Assembly: GCA_026874595.1 (NCBI GenBank)
Contig: CM049316.1
Coordinates: 58,537,676 to 58,601,675 of the forward strand
Origin: Sipunculus nudus
Taxonomy: Eukaryota; Annelida; Sipuncula; Golfingiida; Sipunculidae
DNA length: 64,000 nt
Reading direction: 5' to 3'
Shown: piece after piece, positions 12,460-26,523 of the stretch
Numbering within the stretch: the stretch's first letter is position 1
How the letters are laid out: every line of letters begins with the position of its first letter
Position numbers and translations under genes: made by a program
The notes under the pieces: model-generated
The model's database searches: none
What the model was told of the DNA's origin: nothing
Seen by the model: only the letters and a program-made list of their open reading frames with translations

Positions 12460-13435
12460 GAAAATAAAGCCCCCTCATCTTCCCCCACAAATTTAACAAA
12501 TAAAATTTTATAAAAAAAAACTGAGTATATAGGTTTTTTGCCAATCAGAATAATGTTTACCTTTCACAAAGATCACAATGCTTAATTCTGTCCATTCCTT
12601 TAAGCACGTAATCTGTTTTCTTATGGTTTTCTTAAAACTATGAAAATTATTGAGACATGGCAGATAAAAGTGATGACGTCATAATAGGACACTGCATGCA
12701 AAAGCGGAACCTGTTAATAAAAAAATTAACAAGAGCCGCCATCCCCTTTTCAAAGCAAGGCTTGCAATCTCGCGTGCACGCGATTCTATGTTAGGTCACA
12801 CAAACGTCATAACAACTTCCGTGAAGGACCAATTGCAAACAATTGCAACCTAGTGGAGCCATGAACACCTGTACGCCATATACAGCGATTTCAGAACATT
12901 GCATGTACTGTTTCCCATTAGAGGCCGTATGTATACTGCTCAGTACGGGCATCCCGATTTTTTTTTCAATTTGATCATGTATTTAATTTACTATTCATCT
13001 ATTTGTTTATTTATTTTAAATTGATTTTACGAATAGTTATATAACTATTCGTGGGACTCCCCATGGCCCGGCTGGAGGCTTCATTATCTTCATAACCTCA
13101 ACTGTCCAGGGACAAGGGCAATCGAACCCGGGGGGTGGTTATGCCTGAAATCTTCACAACAACAACACAAGTATGTAAACAAACCATCAATTGGTTGACA
13201 ATATCATCATAAATAAAAAAGGTTCAGAATATGGTATAACTTTTAAAGCCAGCTTTTCACCTCCTTTTCTATAGAATGTATGTGATTTCTGGCTTACTCT
13301 GTCTTTATTTTAATGAACTCTAGGTAATTCCTGTTGAGAAAAGATCTTGTAATGCTTTCGTGATGGAGATATGAGCTTGTTTATCCACAGGTTGTTAATA
13401 AACACAGCAATGACGACAAATGGTCAAAATAAGTA
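12460..13435. other. No feature recognised
   Basis: No gene or repeat I can name. A short GC-richer patch at 12720-12800 has no open frame. Confidence 0.4.
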
Positions 13436-13439
13436 AACT

Positions 13440-13630
13440 AATGTGGTTGGTTGCATTCATACGGAAGTCGAAACATACAAAACGCTTTCTGCAGAGCCCC
13501 GGTTCATCGGGCTTGCCGCCAGATGTCATTGTTGAATATGTTTGATTATTGTATCGGGCCCTCAACACTACGTTGATATAAACAAAACGAACAACCTGTG
13601 TGCAATGGGATAGGTGTTTTCCTTTCTAGA
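13440..13630. repeat. Dispersed repeat R1, copy 1
   Basis: Related to 34640-34830: shared GGTTGCAT, AAAACRC, CGGTTYRTC, CACCAGATATC/CGCCAGATGTC, TTGTTGAATRTGTTTG and the end AACARCCTGTGTRC. Same orientation, strongly diverged, no coding sense. Family unknown. Confidence 0.6.
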
Positions 13631-15605
13631 AAATTTGATAAATTCTACATATTTTTGTACATCTTTTTAGTGCAATACAAATAAATATTGATAGAAAAAG
13701 TAGCTGTACCAGCATTTGAAGAATGCATTTCTTTGGGTTTTTATTTTTACAAAAATGATTGTCTTTTTAATCTTATTAATTCTTGCTGAAGTTAATATAA
13801 TCATTGAATTATTTCCTTGGTCTCCTGAACCACAAGATTTAACCTGTCAAACGGATTGTAAATAAAACGGCCATGGGTAATTGTCGATCATTCCATATTT
13901 GCATTTATAACAATTAGGATTCAAAGACTGAATGTAACATATATGAAATTATCGTGTTAAGATCCCACGTTGGCCTGGAGCCGCATTTTACTTCATTCGA
14001 GTCAAACATTTATCAACGGCGACAAGACAAGGAAAAAGGAAATACATGCATTTATTAATTTGTGTTTTTTATCAAACAGCTAATAAAGTCCATGCATTGT
14101 TATGTCATCGTCATTTCAGTGTTATCAGTGGGCGACCGTTTTGGTCAGATCGATATTTGCGAAATTCCTGCGGCGCTCCTGGTCTGAGCAGGAGACTACA
14201 GATCATAATGTTAGCCGTGCAGCCCAAGCTGATGCTGATGCAGAATTTGTTGCTGGCCTTGAGATGCTGGGCTGGGGATGCTAGGCTGCAGCCATGGGTA
14301 ACTGTTGCTGAGTGAGCACTAAGCTACTGCTGAACTGCATTTCACTAAGTACTGCACCCAGTTTGACAGCCTTGCCCCTACTGCAGCTGTTATTTGTGTA
14401 GACAAGCCTTGCAACGAGGAAGGTCATAGTTACAAGGACCGACCAGGTAAGCGGATATTAATATTTATTGCAGTGATTCAAAAATTGATTATTTGTGATA
14501 TTTAAGATACCATGCGCTGATCAATATTATTTAATACTTTCTAACAACCCTTATATCAGGACTGTTTGTAACACACAGATGCCCCTGTATATAAGCCATC
14601 AACATGACTTAAGTCATCTTGTAGCAAATAACCCAAGATGCACAAGATTTTGCAGACGCACAAGCAAGTTTTTATCAATGGATTTAGCTTGCGCGTGAGA
14701 TGATGATGTGACGTCAGATGGGACACACTGCTAAAGAGCAGACTCTCGGCAATCCTCTTTCCATTTAAATCCAAATCCAGAGCGGAAACTCGTTATAACA
14801 TACTCCATAATATACATGCATATGTCATAATATGAACACCGATCCGCGTGCTTTACATGGTTGTACATAAATCTTATTACAAATCTGACGCCATAATTCT
14901 TACAGAAGTGACACGCAGATCTACTTTTCACCGTTAGTTCAAAACGTGACTTAAGTCCTGTTGGTTGAGGTCTGTTGCAGTAAAGGTGCTTATGAATGTG
15001 ATTTATGTTAATTATGTCTTGCTGATGTCTTAGTTAAGTCCAGGGGCATGTCTGTCACCATTGGAACCATTATGGCGTCACAACTTTAATAATGGTACGC
15101 ATTTAGACTAGTTCCTGGGCTATAATATATTGTTACAACAGAACCCTGGGATTTGGGAGTTAAAGGTGAAGATTCTAGAATACAAGTGCTATTCAGTTAA
15201 TCTCAGTATCTTCCAGACAAGAATAACATGCATATCCGGTATTCCGTTCAGCTGAACAAATAAAGTGATACTCTTTGTGGATTAAGAAGTTTACATCTGA
15301 TACCAGATATATCTTGTTTTCCAATCCATTTGGTTTCTGTTAAATATTGTCAATTTTTATTCCAGAACCAGCTTCAAATCAATAACTATAAAACTCGCAA
15401 TATTTACACATAAACAGGGTTGCTATCGGTCAGGAAACAATCTTGATTTTTTTTTTTTGGATGGGATGTAAAAGTTGATTAACAGGTTCATTTTCCTTTC
15501 AATGGATAAGGGATTGGTTAATTTTTTATAGAATACTAATTGAGTTAATTGTAAACCTAAATTGTCGCATATACTATATTAATTTTTCGATATGTAAAAA
15601 CTGAT
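13631..15605. other. No feature recognised
   Basis: Overlapping open frames of 60-90 codons at 14046-14315 show no family signature. A donor-like CAGGTAAGCG at about 14445 is isolated. Nothing else supported. Confidence 0.4.
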
Positions 15606-15610
15606 TAAGG

Positions 15611-16053
15611 GTGCCTTTCCATACATGCGGGTCCAGGCGCGGGTCCCACACGGTTGAAATTCAATAAGTGTGTTATCATTGTCCCCTTTCCTTACGTGCG
15701 GGCCCCCGAGCGGGTCCCGCATGCGGATCCAGCAGTGTTGGATTTCTGCGGGGGCCCGCATGCGGATGCTACATGTATATATCAGTAACAGGAAGGTGTC
15801 TTTGCCTTTCATTGAGATACGGCACGGGGCTAGCTCTAGTTAGAGTGTGACTGGAAATAGCCACTATTTAAGCCTGGCTTTTGAGATACGATATTTATCA
15901 GGTCCAATCTGCCTCATCAGTTAGTATAAATGTTTACAATGGATATTTTCATAGGAGGTTAAACTTAAATTTGAGAAATTATGATAATAAGTGCATGCGT
16001 TTATCCCAACAAATGGGTCTACCGCATGCGGGGACCCGCATATATGGAAAGGG
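15611..16053. mobile_element. Non-autonomous TIR element, CCTTTCCATAYATGCGGGTC family
   Basis: Inverted ends: CTTTCCATACATGCGGGTCC at 15615-15634 and its complement (GGACCCGCATATATGGAAAG) at 16032-16051. The interior repeats GCATGCGG and CGGGTCCC palindromes, and a second left-like end occurs at about 15684-15726, suggesting nesting. No transposase. Superfamily not assigned. Confidence 0.6.
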
Positions 16054-16425
16054 ACTGTCCGCATGGGGGTCCCGAGCGGGTGAATTTCCTCATTTATGTA
16101 AAGACATCCTTATCTCTAAGTTTGTGTCTAGGTTTTCACATATAGATTTTGTGTGATTAAGCAGTAAAATGACGTTTTTAAGCCAGATTTGAATGTTGCT
16201 TGTTTGATTACCCTTGAAAACATGTTAATATAGGCAATACTCAAGGAAACGTGAGGAAAATTTTTCAGAGTGGGCTGCTGAAAACCCGGATAAATCTTCA
16301 CCCCCTGATTATTTGCTTGATTAATCAGGAGCGTAAGTGAAATCAGTGTTTATATGACCACTTCCCCATATAGTGAAAGACATCACTTTACTTAGGCATT
16401 GACCACGCTGCATATAGACAGAAGA

Positions 16426-16558
16426 GGGTCCTTTTTTCAGCCGCCGCAGCCTTTTTTATAAGGATTTTAGAGAATTTTTCGGACCTGGGAACATTTTGTA
16501 TAGATTTTGTTATGTCCTCCTTTTCGAGGAGATTTCCTAAATCCTGGATCCGCCCCTG
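16426..16558 (-). mobile_element. hAT-like non-autonomous fragment, copy 1
   Basis: On the minus strand it begins CAGGGGCGGATCCAG and runs into GATTTAGGAAAT, a typical hAT-style terminus. The interior (ending GGCTGAAAAAAGGACCCTC on minus) matches 60931-61105 in the opposite orientation. The far TIR is not seen. Confidence 0.6.
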
Positions 16559-16559
16559 T

Positions 16560-17380
16560 AAACACGATGATTATGCGACACATCAAACTGTGACAACAGT
16601 TTTATCCCTGGACAGTGAAGGACGTTTCCGTGGAGAGATTTGGACCGTATTAAATACAGTATGATTCAGCGACACAATAAAACTACATAAAAGAGGCAGC
16701 CAAGTACATTGTAGTTGGACGTGTCATGTTTATGTTCTCAAATGGAACCAACCATGAAACATGACTCATGGGATTTTTTTTAAAAATAACTTGTGGGAGA
16801 TATCGACGTTGATGCGGCCGGCTGCAGACACAGTGGAACCACAGTCGCCTAAACTGATGCTACACTGAATAAGCTCTGGATAGCCACGCACACAAAAATA
16901 ATTGTTCCACGGATCAGGGACCCAGGGGCGCCAGTACTGGGGGTTATGCATGCCTCCCCCCCCCCCCCCCAAGGATGATCAATTATTACATTCAGATAAT
17001 ATATAATACGATATTCAGATAATTATATGTTGTAAATAGAATTATAGGCTTTTGTTATAGCTGTTCAAATTATTATGAAGTAACTCTAACGCATTTTAAC
17101 ATACTTTAAATATACGTTTAACTATGAATACCACAATGCATAGCAATATTTATGAGTATATACTATTAACCACTGAGTATACACTACTTAGCAGTATATA
17201 GTGATAAGTCAAGCTTTATAACACTCCTTTGTTTCACGTCATCCCCGACCCATCCTTGAAGATAAATCGACGCCACGTCACGGGTCAATTTTTACGGGTG
17301 AGGGGTGGGTTGGGGGGGTCTACTGAATGGCCATTATTGTTGAATTCTCTACTCATTACCTTCAAAGACATCATTATAAG
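16560..17380. other. No feature recognised
   Basis: Unique-looking sequence with a poly-C run near 16955. The glycine-rich open frame on the minus strand begins in that run and is not a gene. Confidence 0.4.
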
Positions 17381-17382
17381 TA

Positions 17383-17565
17383 CTATAAACCTCGATATTA
17401 CGACCACCAATGGGACCTCGATAAAATGGTCGCATTTTCAAGGTGGTGGTCTAATCGAGGTTTTATATAATCAACAAAACGAATAGCGAATCGGCACCGT
17501 GAACAAGTGGTCGTTTCTTTGAGGTGTCCGCTAATCTGAGGTGGTCGTAGGGCGAGGTTTTACTG
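17383..17565. mobile_element. Mini-pogo (Tigger-like) MITE, 183 bp
   Basis: Ends CTATAAACCTCG...ACGACCACC (left) and, inverted, CAGTAAAACCTCG...ACGACCACC (right). Flanked by TA on both sides (17381-17382 and 17566-17567), the pogo/Tc1-mariner target duplication. No transposase. Related ends occur at 29294, 30233 and 38395. Confidence 0.75.
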
Positions 17566-17569
17566 TATT

Positions 17570-18850
17570 TACAATAAAAAGAATTTCATTCATAAAAATG
17601 TCATGTAAAGTGAATTAAATTTTTTGGGGTAATATGCACCATACCTGGTATTGTCGCATATAGTTGTTAACTTCCTGTCACCTGACGAAATTCAACGCAT
17701 TCTGCCTCGATCGGGAAATTAAAAAAAAATCGATCGCTCTTTTCTGATTTTGGCCTCAGCGTCTGTAAAACAATTGATTTTGACGTTGCTTAACATTTGA
17801 CTACAAGAGCAGTACGATTGGTAATGAGCCGTTGGTATTAAGCTGAGCCATGGAGCGTGCTTTAATTGCATTATTTACAATAACTATTCGTCAAACCATG
17901 TAAAATTGAATAAATATATATATATATTAATTAAATAAATAGAATTTAAATATTGTTATTCTGACAACAGCAAAGGACAGAATATCGATCTAAATCAGTC
18001 TCAGCATCAGCGTCAGGGGACCAAATGCCAGGCAAACCGCTCAGGTGTCCACAACAAAGTTATTTTGCATAGCAGGACAATGTCATGATAAATAAGCCTG
18101 TGATCCCCGGGGCAGATAACAAATGTATAAACGTTAAATATCATGGTGACTGGCAAAAACAGTAACATATCATGCGCCACCTACGGCTATTGTTCACATA
18201 CCAGTAAGATGCATCGTCAAATTGCTGGAAATACTCTGTGTCCCCCCAGATGTTTGGTAATTTACATTTGTTTGTATGCAGACACAACTAAAAGTAAAAT
18301 TTTGTGGTAAGCCGATTTTAAAATTCAAGAAAGCCTATTTTGAAAATAACTCAATGCAATGTACCCTAATTTATACGTCTTACTCAAAGTGACGACCACT
18401 CAATATGACATATGGCGCAACCTACACGTAACATTAACCTGCCAGTCACAGGACCATTATATATATAGAATTTGATGCTTATAGCTTTTGCGTTCCTTGG
18501 GATCTTTGGTAATGGATATATCATTAAGTAGACCTACAGCTAATATTGTAAAAGTGGTGAAATTGGTGACGGATATACTAATTTGACGAATAATTAAATT
18601 AAGTATAAAAGCATTTATTGTGGGTCTGATAAACTTCTCTTGTTCTGTTTATTCTGTTTAAAATTTCAGCAATACTTTGTGGTACACTCTCAATTTTTAT
18701 CCATTCCTCTAGACGTTTTCCGTTCCTCAGTGACATTTTGAGGTATAAGTAAAACAACCATAAAAACAACACACGTCTACATTCTGCACGCGCTTGTTTG
18801 CGGTGTTTGTTTGTTTGCTTGTTAACACGTTTGCGGTGACTCTGTCCTTG
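17570..18850. other. No feature recognised
   Basis: AT-rich, without a persuasive open frame or identified repeat apart from a short (TA)n near 17915. Confidence 0.4.
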
Positions 18851-18929
18851 ACCTATTTGACAAAAAATATGGAAGGTTTACTAAAACTTACCTCCAATGA
18901 CACAAACAGAACGATTGCCGCATAATTAT

Positions 18930-19290
18930 GGCCTGCAGATTTAGGCCAGTCATACAAATAACCATGAAATCTGCATTCAAAGAATTGCAAGCCCTCGCTA
19001 TGATAGGGTCCCTCTAGTGGGATGCCCCCACAACCGTGTTTGCATTCACTTATTCGGCTCATATTCCCAGGTTCATTCATGCATGAGGACCTTTACATTT
19101 GTGAATATTCCTTGATGATGTTTCTGAATCTGGATCATGTGCCGGATTCACGCCAAAATTTATCTTATTCGTCGCTGGCTATTCCCGAAATACCTCAGGC
19201 ATTTCATGAGATTCCGTGAGTTATTTTGCTAACATACACACATCTACATACACGAGAACGAGGATGAACGCGTACCCTTCTGGCTGTGAC
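18930..19290. repeat. Dispersed repeat R2, copy 1
   Basis: Homologous in the same orientation to 35215-35560: shared GAAATCTGCATTC, TTTGTGAATATTCCTTGATG, GCATTCACTTATTCGG, AATCTKGATCAT and TTTCATGWGATTCCGT, then a CACACA stretch and GAACGCRTACC. It looks like the tail of a retroposed or mobile repeat; family not named. Confidence 0.7.
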
Positions 19291-19299
19291 AACAAGAGC

Positions 19300-20380
19300 T
19301 AGAACATACTGAACTGGCCAATAAAAATCAATTAAAGTATGAAAAAATAAACGTGCATTGTGGTTGAAAAATACCAGGGAATCAAGAAAGACAACCATCT
19401 GCTCAATAAATGTCTACCACACTCTATCCCAACATTCCTCATTTCATTAATTATATATACGACAGCGACTGTGTTTGAAGTAAGGAGAGTTACATATTAG
19501 TTATACAAAGGCCAGCCGGCCCATGAAGCTGGTATACTGTTTTATATCAGGCAGACAACCCCCACATGAAAAAAAGGAAAATAAACATAACGTTTAAGTT
19601 AGCCTGATATACGAAACAGCTTCACGTGCAAAGATACATGGCGAGGCAAACAGAAAGAGACAGCATTAATGTTGTATGAATCCGCCCAAAGGTCCTAGAA
19701 AATCTTAAAACAGGGAAATGTCCGGGCCAATGTTTCATCCATTTCATCACAGGGCCAGCCAGACGTGATGTTACGTAACCGTCCGTGTGTGGGAGTGTGC
19801 TTATAGCGCGATTTCGGACCTCTGACATTAGAGAGTCTACGAAATCGTACTTAGCGTCAGTGTGCTGTTATATATCTTGCACTGAGGCCGCAATTCAAGG
19901 CTCTATAAGCCTAAGAATGCAAATACTTTCGCCATTTCTGACAACTCTTCATAGCCTACAAGTACTCTGTCAATTGAAAAATAAATAAACCTATATTTAT
20001 TTTTTGTATACTTTCTAACAACATCTACCATGTGTGTATTAACTCAGCATATTGGTAAATCGCTCTGCATTTTTTTTCAATTTCTGACCGCATGAATACA
20101 AGCTTGGCTCACACCGGTTACTGGACGACAGCAAGCTAGTACGCGATACGAGGATTAACTCGTTATCATAGAGACGGATTTCCATTTTCGTTTGTGAGTT
20201 TACATGTGTTCTTTTGTGTTAATTCATCGCTCGTAGACTAATGTTAAGATTATCGGCTGTCTATCACGATATCAATAGGATGTGGGACACCCTTCCAGTA
20301 CATCCCCCGTATACATGGCTTGTATCACGACTCAAGTTAGACTTATCAGCTCAATATAAACGTCTACTCAGTCATGTATT
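19300..20380. other. No feature recognised
   Basis: Several 65-codon open frames on both strands, none with a recognisable family. Nothing supported. Confidence 0.4.
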
Positions 20381-20384
20381 CACG

Positions 20385-20545
20385 GCAACGGTGAATTATC
20401 TTACCGAGGAGGTTATGTTTTCTCTCTTGTTTGTTTGTTAATTTGTTTGATTGTTAGCAGGGTTATGCAAAGCCTACAAGACCGATTTCCAAGAAACTCT
20501 GTAGTGTTGGAGCAGGTAGCGGGGAAGGACACACTTGATATTAAA
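20385..20545. repeat. Dispersed repeat R3 (GAGGAGGTTATGTTTTC type)
   Basis: CCGAGGAGGTTATGTTTTCTC, then TTTGTTTGTTAATTTGTTTG, GTTAGCAGGGTTATGCAAA and CCGATTTCCAAGAAACTCTG. I recall this order from dispersed repeats in several invertebrate genomes; that is memory, not a search. Only one copy seen here. Confidence 0.5.
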
Positions 20546-21545
20546 ATGCATCCTTGAATCAAGCTATACAATAATCCAACGATCGTACATATTTGCTAGC
20601 ATCACATCTGTTCGGTCTATCCGTAACTGGAGTGCACGAACTTAACCATGGTGGTTCACCTATATCCTCTATCAAGTAAATACAATCTGTCAGCACCAAG
20701 GAAATTAACCACAGACAATGTAATATAATGAATCAATCTTCAGTGAAAGCATGGTACAGGGTATTTGCGGAATCCACAACTGTGATACCATCACAGTTGT
20801 GGGAATGACGTGTTAGGTCGTGTAATGATAAAATTGTAGGAGGTACATGTACCAAAAAAAAACTCTTAAAATGTAACATATGCACATCAAAATACATCTG
20901 TTCGTGTCTTTGATAGTAACTGGGTCTTTCTGGCAATATTACTACGCTCTTACTTTAATATTGTAATGAAACATTGTTCCTTAATATTCCTGTATGCCGG
21001 ACGTGATTTAAACATTACAAACTTTATGAACTTGTTGTGAGCGGACTTTGAACGACTGGTACCCTGCACTGAACCCTACTAACGCCCGTTTTTCCAGTTC
21101 TAACAGCGATAAGATCAAAGTAGGGTCCCAGTCTAGATCCCGTTGCAAGGGAATGTGGGACATTTCACTTAATCATGACGACTTCTCCATGTGAACATTA
21201 GGACTATTGGTAAATTTATGGATTTGTAGGGCAATTGAGCATTATATTGGTGCTACAACCTTTCAGAAGTTTCTAAAAACATCCAAAGTCAATAACAAGG
21301 CTATTATCTAATGATACCACCGTCTAAAATGTCACTTAAAAGATTCCAAATGGGTCTCTTATTAGGAAACTTGCAAGGCGTTTTCATAAGGATCAGTCTC
21401 AGGACGTTGATTTAGAGCAGCAGAGAGAATCGGAATAAAGCGTCAGTGTACCAGATAATTAAGGTACAGGGGTGGGATGTTGTGCCTGGATTCTATTGCA
21501 TATTTACTTTTTTAACCTGTTGTTGATGTTATTTTGTTACTTTAG
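20545..21545 (+). other. Presumed upstream region of the LU gene
   Basis: No coding sequence or known repeat recognised. The segment ends in a pyrimidine-rich acceptor, so it should hold a 5' UTR intron and, further left, the promoter. No clear TATA or initiator could be chosen. Confidence 0.3.
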
Positions 21546-21569
21546 CTCAAAACACCCGGATACCTAACC

Positions 21570-21624
21570 ATGGCGCACACAGTGGTGACAGTGTTATTAA
21601 CTGCAGTCGTCTGTGCAGCAATGT
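21570..21624 (+). CDS. LU gene coding exon 1 (signal peptide)
   Basis: ATG in context ACCATGG, 18 codons plus one base, then donor GTAAGT at 21625. A pyrimidine-rich acceptor ends at 21545 (TTGTTACTTTAG), so this exon probably starts at 21546 with 24 nt of 5' UTR and there is a non-coding exon further upstream that I cannot place. Confidence 0.85.
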
Positions 21625-23060
21625 GTAAGTAAATCTATCCACTATTCCAATAAAATATAGGTAAATCGGACACATTCAGGCCAATATGAAGGCACAATAA
21701 AATATGTCCATAATATTCTTAATAAATGATTAGGCATGTTATCAATCATGCACACAATCGCTCTTTTTTAACATTACTGGAACAACACGTATTATGTTGA
21801 TGGTATATAATCATTATGCCCGTTGACTCATCAGATAATATGGGTCTTCATCGATGTACTGTTCCAGTCTTCTTAATATGCATTAAAATTAAACATCCAG
21901 CACTAAATTGGAGAGTTAATCATGACCCACAAACACGATACCAATGTGGAAATTCACACAGAACTGATGTATGCTTTAACCTTTATAGAACGATTAATAT
22001 AGACACTAAATTCAGTGACGTAATCATCACATTATATACAGCATACAAACCACATTTAGGCTATACCTATGCAATAGATGAAATTTCCCTGATGACTTTA
22101 TCACTGTCATGTCACGTGATATATAAACGCTGGCTCAGAACAACTGTCGACAATGGAAGACTGATGAATAAATCATCAAAATAATGTCAAAGTATGTTAC
22201 CATTGTTATATCTGATAATCTCCTTATTTAAATATTGCAAGAAATATCCTTACATCTGCAAGGACCATGTGTCATTACCATCAAACTGGTTTCATGCAAA
22301 TCTAAACTGTTGGATCTATTAACAATGAAAACATGTTTACGTTACCACCAATACAACTGTATTAATGAAAAACTGGAAACATTAATTGAAAATATATTGT
22401 GCTAGAAATTACTTCGACTAGATTCCCGTTCTTCTTAACATATTATGTACGTTATTATGTAGTAACATTCACTCCCGCCAAGCTAACAATGCAACGTACT
22501 GAATGACAATATACCTTGGCATATATATGGCATCATATCAAAGCATCATGAAATTAATACCAAGCTTCAGTTGAGCTCCACAAACTCCATTCTCGTTTCA
22601 AACATGATAATCACATGAAGTATTTAACACTCTTTCGCTAGACAGAAAAACTGTGTGCTTGCCGTGTTTATTGTTTCCTAACAGTTTGCTATCATCCTAT
22701 ATAGATTCAGTTGACTTAAGGTAACGCCCATTTACATTCCATCGACGCCAACATGTTCAGCCTAAAGCCTAATTAGCTAAAACCCACGTGCGCGTTTATA
22801 CGTGTATACACGATATGCTACATATCTTATACGTAGTGATCCCATTACCATGCCCCCCTCCCCCCCCCCCCTCCAATCCAGTACTCTCCGCCCTCCCGGA
22901 ATTACACTTTATCTCATAAATAATATATTTTTATCGATAATTCTAAATTTATATAGGTTTGATCCTGCAGATATGATATTCTTTTAATTTATTCATCTTG
23001 TACACCTGATATTTCCGACTGGACATAAAACATTATTATGTTGTGTCGAATTATGGTGAA

Positions 23061-23132
<72 letters not shown>

Positions 23133-25814
23133 GGACACTCAAAAGCGTTCCTAATGGCCTTGTTAGTTAAGCTTTGCTTTATTAGCGAAGCGGTAGAACT
23201 TCTGACTTGTGTGTTACAGGTTACCGGTTCGAACCCACAATCGGGCCCGGTTTCGATTTTCACCCGTTACATATATATATATTTATATGCATCAATTGCA
23301 TTTACCAAATATGTCGGCCCCTCCACGCTCATGCATTACATTATTCTTCTATTTTATTTAATTCAACTACTGCTTTCACGGTAGGGATATGCCGTCTGAC
23401 ATCATATTACCAGGAATCCCTTTGTTCACTCAGGTCCTATGGCGTTTTCGGGGATATATATGCACATTCACAGAAAGGCTGGCGGGCATATGAGTTTTAC
23501 ACATTTTCAAAATAACACGGAAGGATTTTTTTCAAGCATACCCGCAAAGACTACATGGGGTTAATGCCGTTTATTTTAAAGAGTCCTATGGTTATATTGG
23601 AAATTTTCCCTACTTAAACCCCCTTCATGCAACGGACCCAATGCATGTAATTCAAGTGTATATTTCCAGCAAACGACACCATGTAAGACACTAAGACATT
23701 TCTAAAAAGATTTTTGTGGTGGAGGTAACCGCTTCCATTTTTTAATGCTGCTTATTCAATTCTTACGCCTAGTATTTTCATCTGTAGAGTTCCATTTCGT
23801 TTCGGGACTACGTAAGAGGGCGGTAGCACCCGCTTCCTTTCATTTTAGTTTATATACCAGGGTCACCCATGCCCCATGTCTACTGCACTTGCAGGTCCTG
23901 GGTGTGAAATCAGCGCCTATGCTGGGTCATAACACCGAGGACCCCCCCTAAAGACGCACTCGTTTCTGAGTAATTCACGGCTGTAGGGTACAGCCTTTCC
24001 ATTAAGTCTGCTGAGCGCTCACCCTGGGTTGGGACCGACCGTGAAAATCTCACCGCTCCTCGGCTGAGATTTGAACTCAGGACGTCCCGTCTCTGCGTCC
24101 TGTGCTCTACCTCTGACCAAAAGAAGCCGGTTCCTTATATCTCATTATTATCCTTAGACATATGTTTTATGAATTTGATTACAGATAAAACTAAACATAC
24201 CCTCTGTATTAAACAATAACCTCCCTGGTACTAGTAAATTACGTCTCTACATGAACATAAGTTCAACGTTAACAAAAAAGAACTGAACACCGTGATGTAC
24301 ACATGAATAATATACTGAGATCTGATGACGTACATTATTTTGTTTTAGTAAACAAACAAGTGACCCAGAGGTCATGACGCTCATGATCTGTGACGCTGAG
24401 AAATTCTAACTACTTAGAGTGCTCTAATTTTTTTTGCAACTGTGTCTGTGGCAGTTGTGAACAATTTATCAACTGGATTTTCTTCAAATATCCATGGTGA
24501 TAGATATGAATGTGTTAATGATGCATGTTCTTTCAAATTGTGCATAGGATATAAAGAATTTGTTTGCTTGGCTCCTATAGTGACATGCCAACCCTGGTTT
24601 CTAAGTCTGAAAAATATTATTAAGGGCTACCCATAATCAATATGCTTACCATTCATGGAATTCATGCAATCATTATTGAGATATTTAACCTAAAGTATTC
24701 CATTAAAACTTTTTGGTATGAGCTTCATAAATCGACAGTCCACAATGTTAAAATTTCGCAACTATATATGTCCGAAAAAGTTGAAAATTGCACAGTTTGT
24801 CTCTCATAAACTGCAATGGGAGGTATTGCTTATTTATACGTGATGGATAGAGTGAGGCTTATACAGGGGATATTCTTTTGTTTAGTCATTAGGCTCTGCA
24901 TGACAGAACCTAATATGTAATTAGTAAATATTGAGTTGCGCGGACTGGTAGGGCCCGGAAATGTCTGATTCACGATATTAAGATATATGAAACCGGCTTC
25001 TTTGGTCAAGGGGGTATAATACATGACTCAAAGCCGGAAGGTGGTGCGTTCAAATCTCAGCCAAGGGGCGGAGAGATTTTCACAAACGAGTGCGTCTTTG
25101 AGAGTTTCTCGGTTTTTTTTACCTAGCAATGTGGTTGATTACACACCTAGACCCCCAGGTGCGGTAGACACTGGACCTAATGACACCAGGATATAATATA
25201 AATGACAGAAAGCGAGTGTCCCACGCCGAAATGGAACTCAGCAGATGTACATACTTAGGTTAAAAATTAGACAAGACGGCATAAAAAATGGAGGCTGTTA
25301 CCTAAAAAATGTTTTATTTTTCTTTAAAAAAATTTCTTTTAACAAATGACTATTTTATATCAATTCAGTCGGTCTGTCGAATAAAATAACTGATGTTTTC
25401 AGTGAATTTGTTATTAAAAGTCCCTGAAAATGTTAGTAAGTTTATTGATCATCGATATTAACACACACACTAATATTATCGACAATACTATATCCTTAGC
25501 TGAAAATACGAAATCAATACATGCAGTCCATAGATCAGTCGGGATGTTAATATATAAATATAAGGGAAACATGGGTATCACCAGGTAATATAAAGCTTTA
25601 TTGTATCTACAAACACACACACACATAATCATTGTCATATAGAAGCAACAGCAGAATCTAAGCTACAAATGTTTTAATTTTTAATTATCTATTCACGTTA
25701 ATTTTCCGATATATTTAAGTTTTAAATATATCAAAGATATACGCAAACCTTAGATTGTAGACTCTTGCATTTACCCATAAAATGATGTTTTGATCTCACC
25801 CAAAAAAAATTAAA

Positions 25815-25864
<50 letters not shown>

Positions 25865-26470
25865 TCCTGTTCCGGTTTACCACGGAGGTAACTTCAGCGC
25901 TTATGGGTTTGTTCTTGATTTTGCAGGTCAGGCGGTCAAGAGGTGCTACTATTGTTCAAATAACAATGCCGATATCAATATACCTGGCCTGAGACGTCCA
26001 CCAGCAGATGACCACTGCGGCGACCCATTTGATGCTGACGCCGATGTGGATGCTGTGGATTGTTCAACTGGGTGCTATGTAGGTTTAATATTTATACCTG
26101 AATTGGATATTTAATTTAAACATGAATACTGGGTATTAAAGTCAGGGTTGCAAGTATCTGGTAATACAAACAGTGTAGAAATACATTCCCTAAGTATAAA
26201 CGCTGGAAACGCAAAACTCCATACTTAAAAGTATCATCCTTTTTTAGGCAAGATATTTTTATATCTTTTTCAAACTTTTTTCAGGGGTTCATACTTTTTC
26301 AGGAGCTGATTAAAGGCTGAGTGCAGTTGAGTGCAGCTGACATGCACTGTCTGTCAATATGTTTTAATGGCATTTAACAGAGGGGATATTTTTTCTGCGT
26401 ACAGGATATATCTTACAAAATCATTTAATATCTTGAATACTGAAATATATATATACATATATATAAATAA

Positions 26471-26523
<53 letters not shown>

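Noticed and set aside
21816-22184. 122-codon open frame in LU intron 1
   Set aside because: No domain, signal or conserved motif, and no splice evidence; length is possible by chance in 64 kb.
23043-23384. 113-codon plus frame with repeated YIYI, and its minus partner
   Set aside because: Translation of a (TA)n microsatellite running into a SINE.
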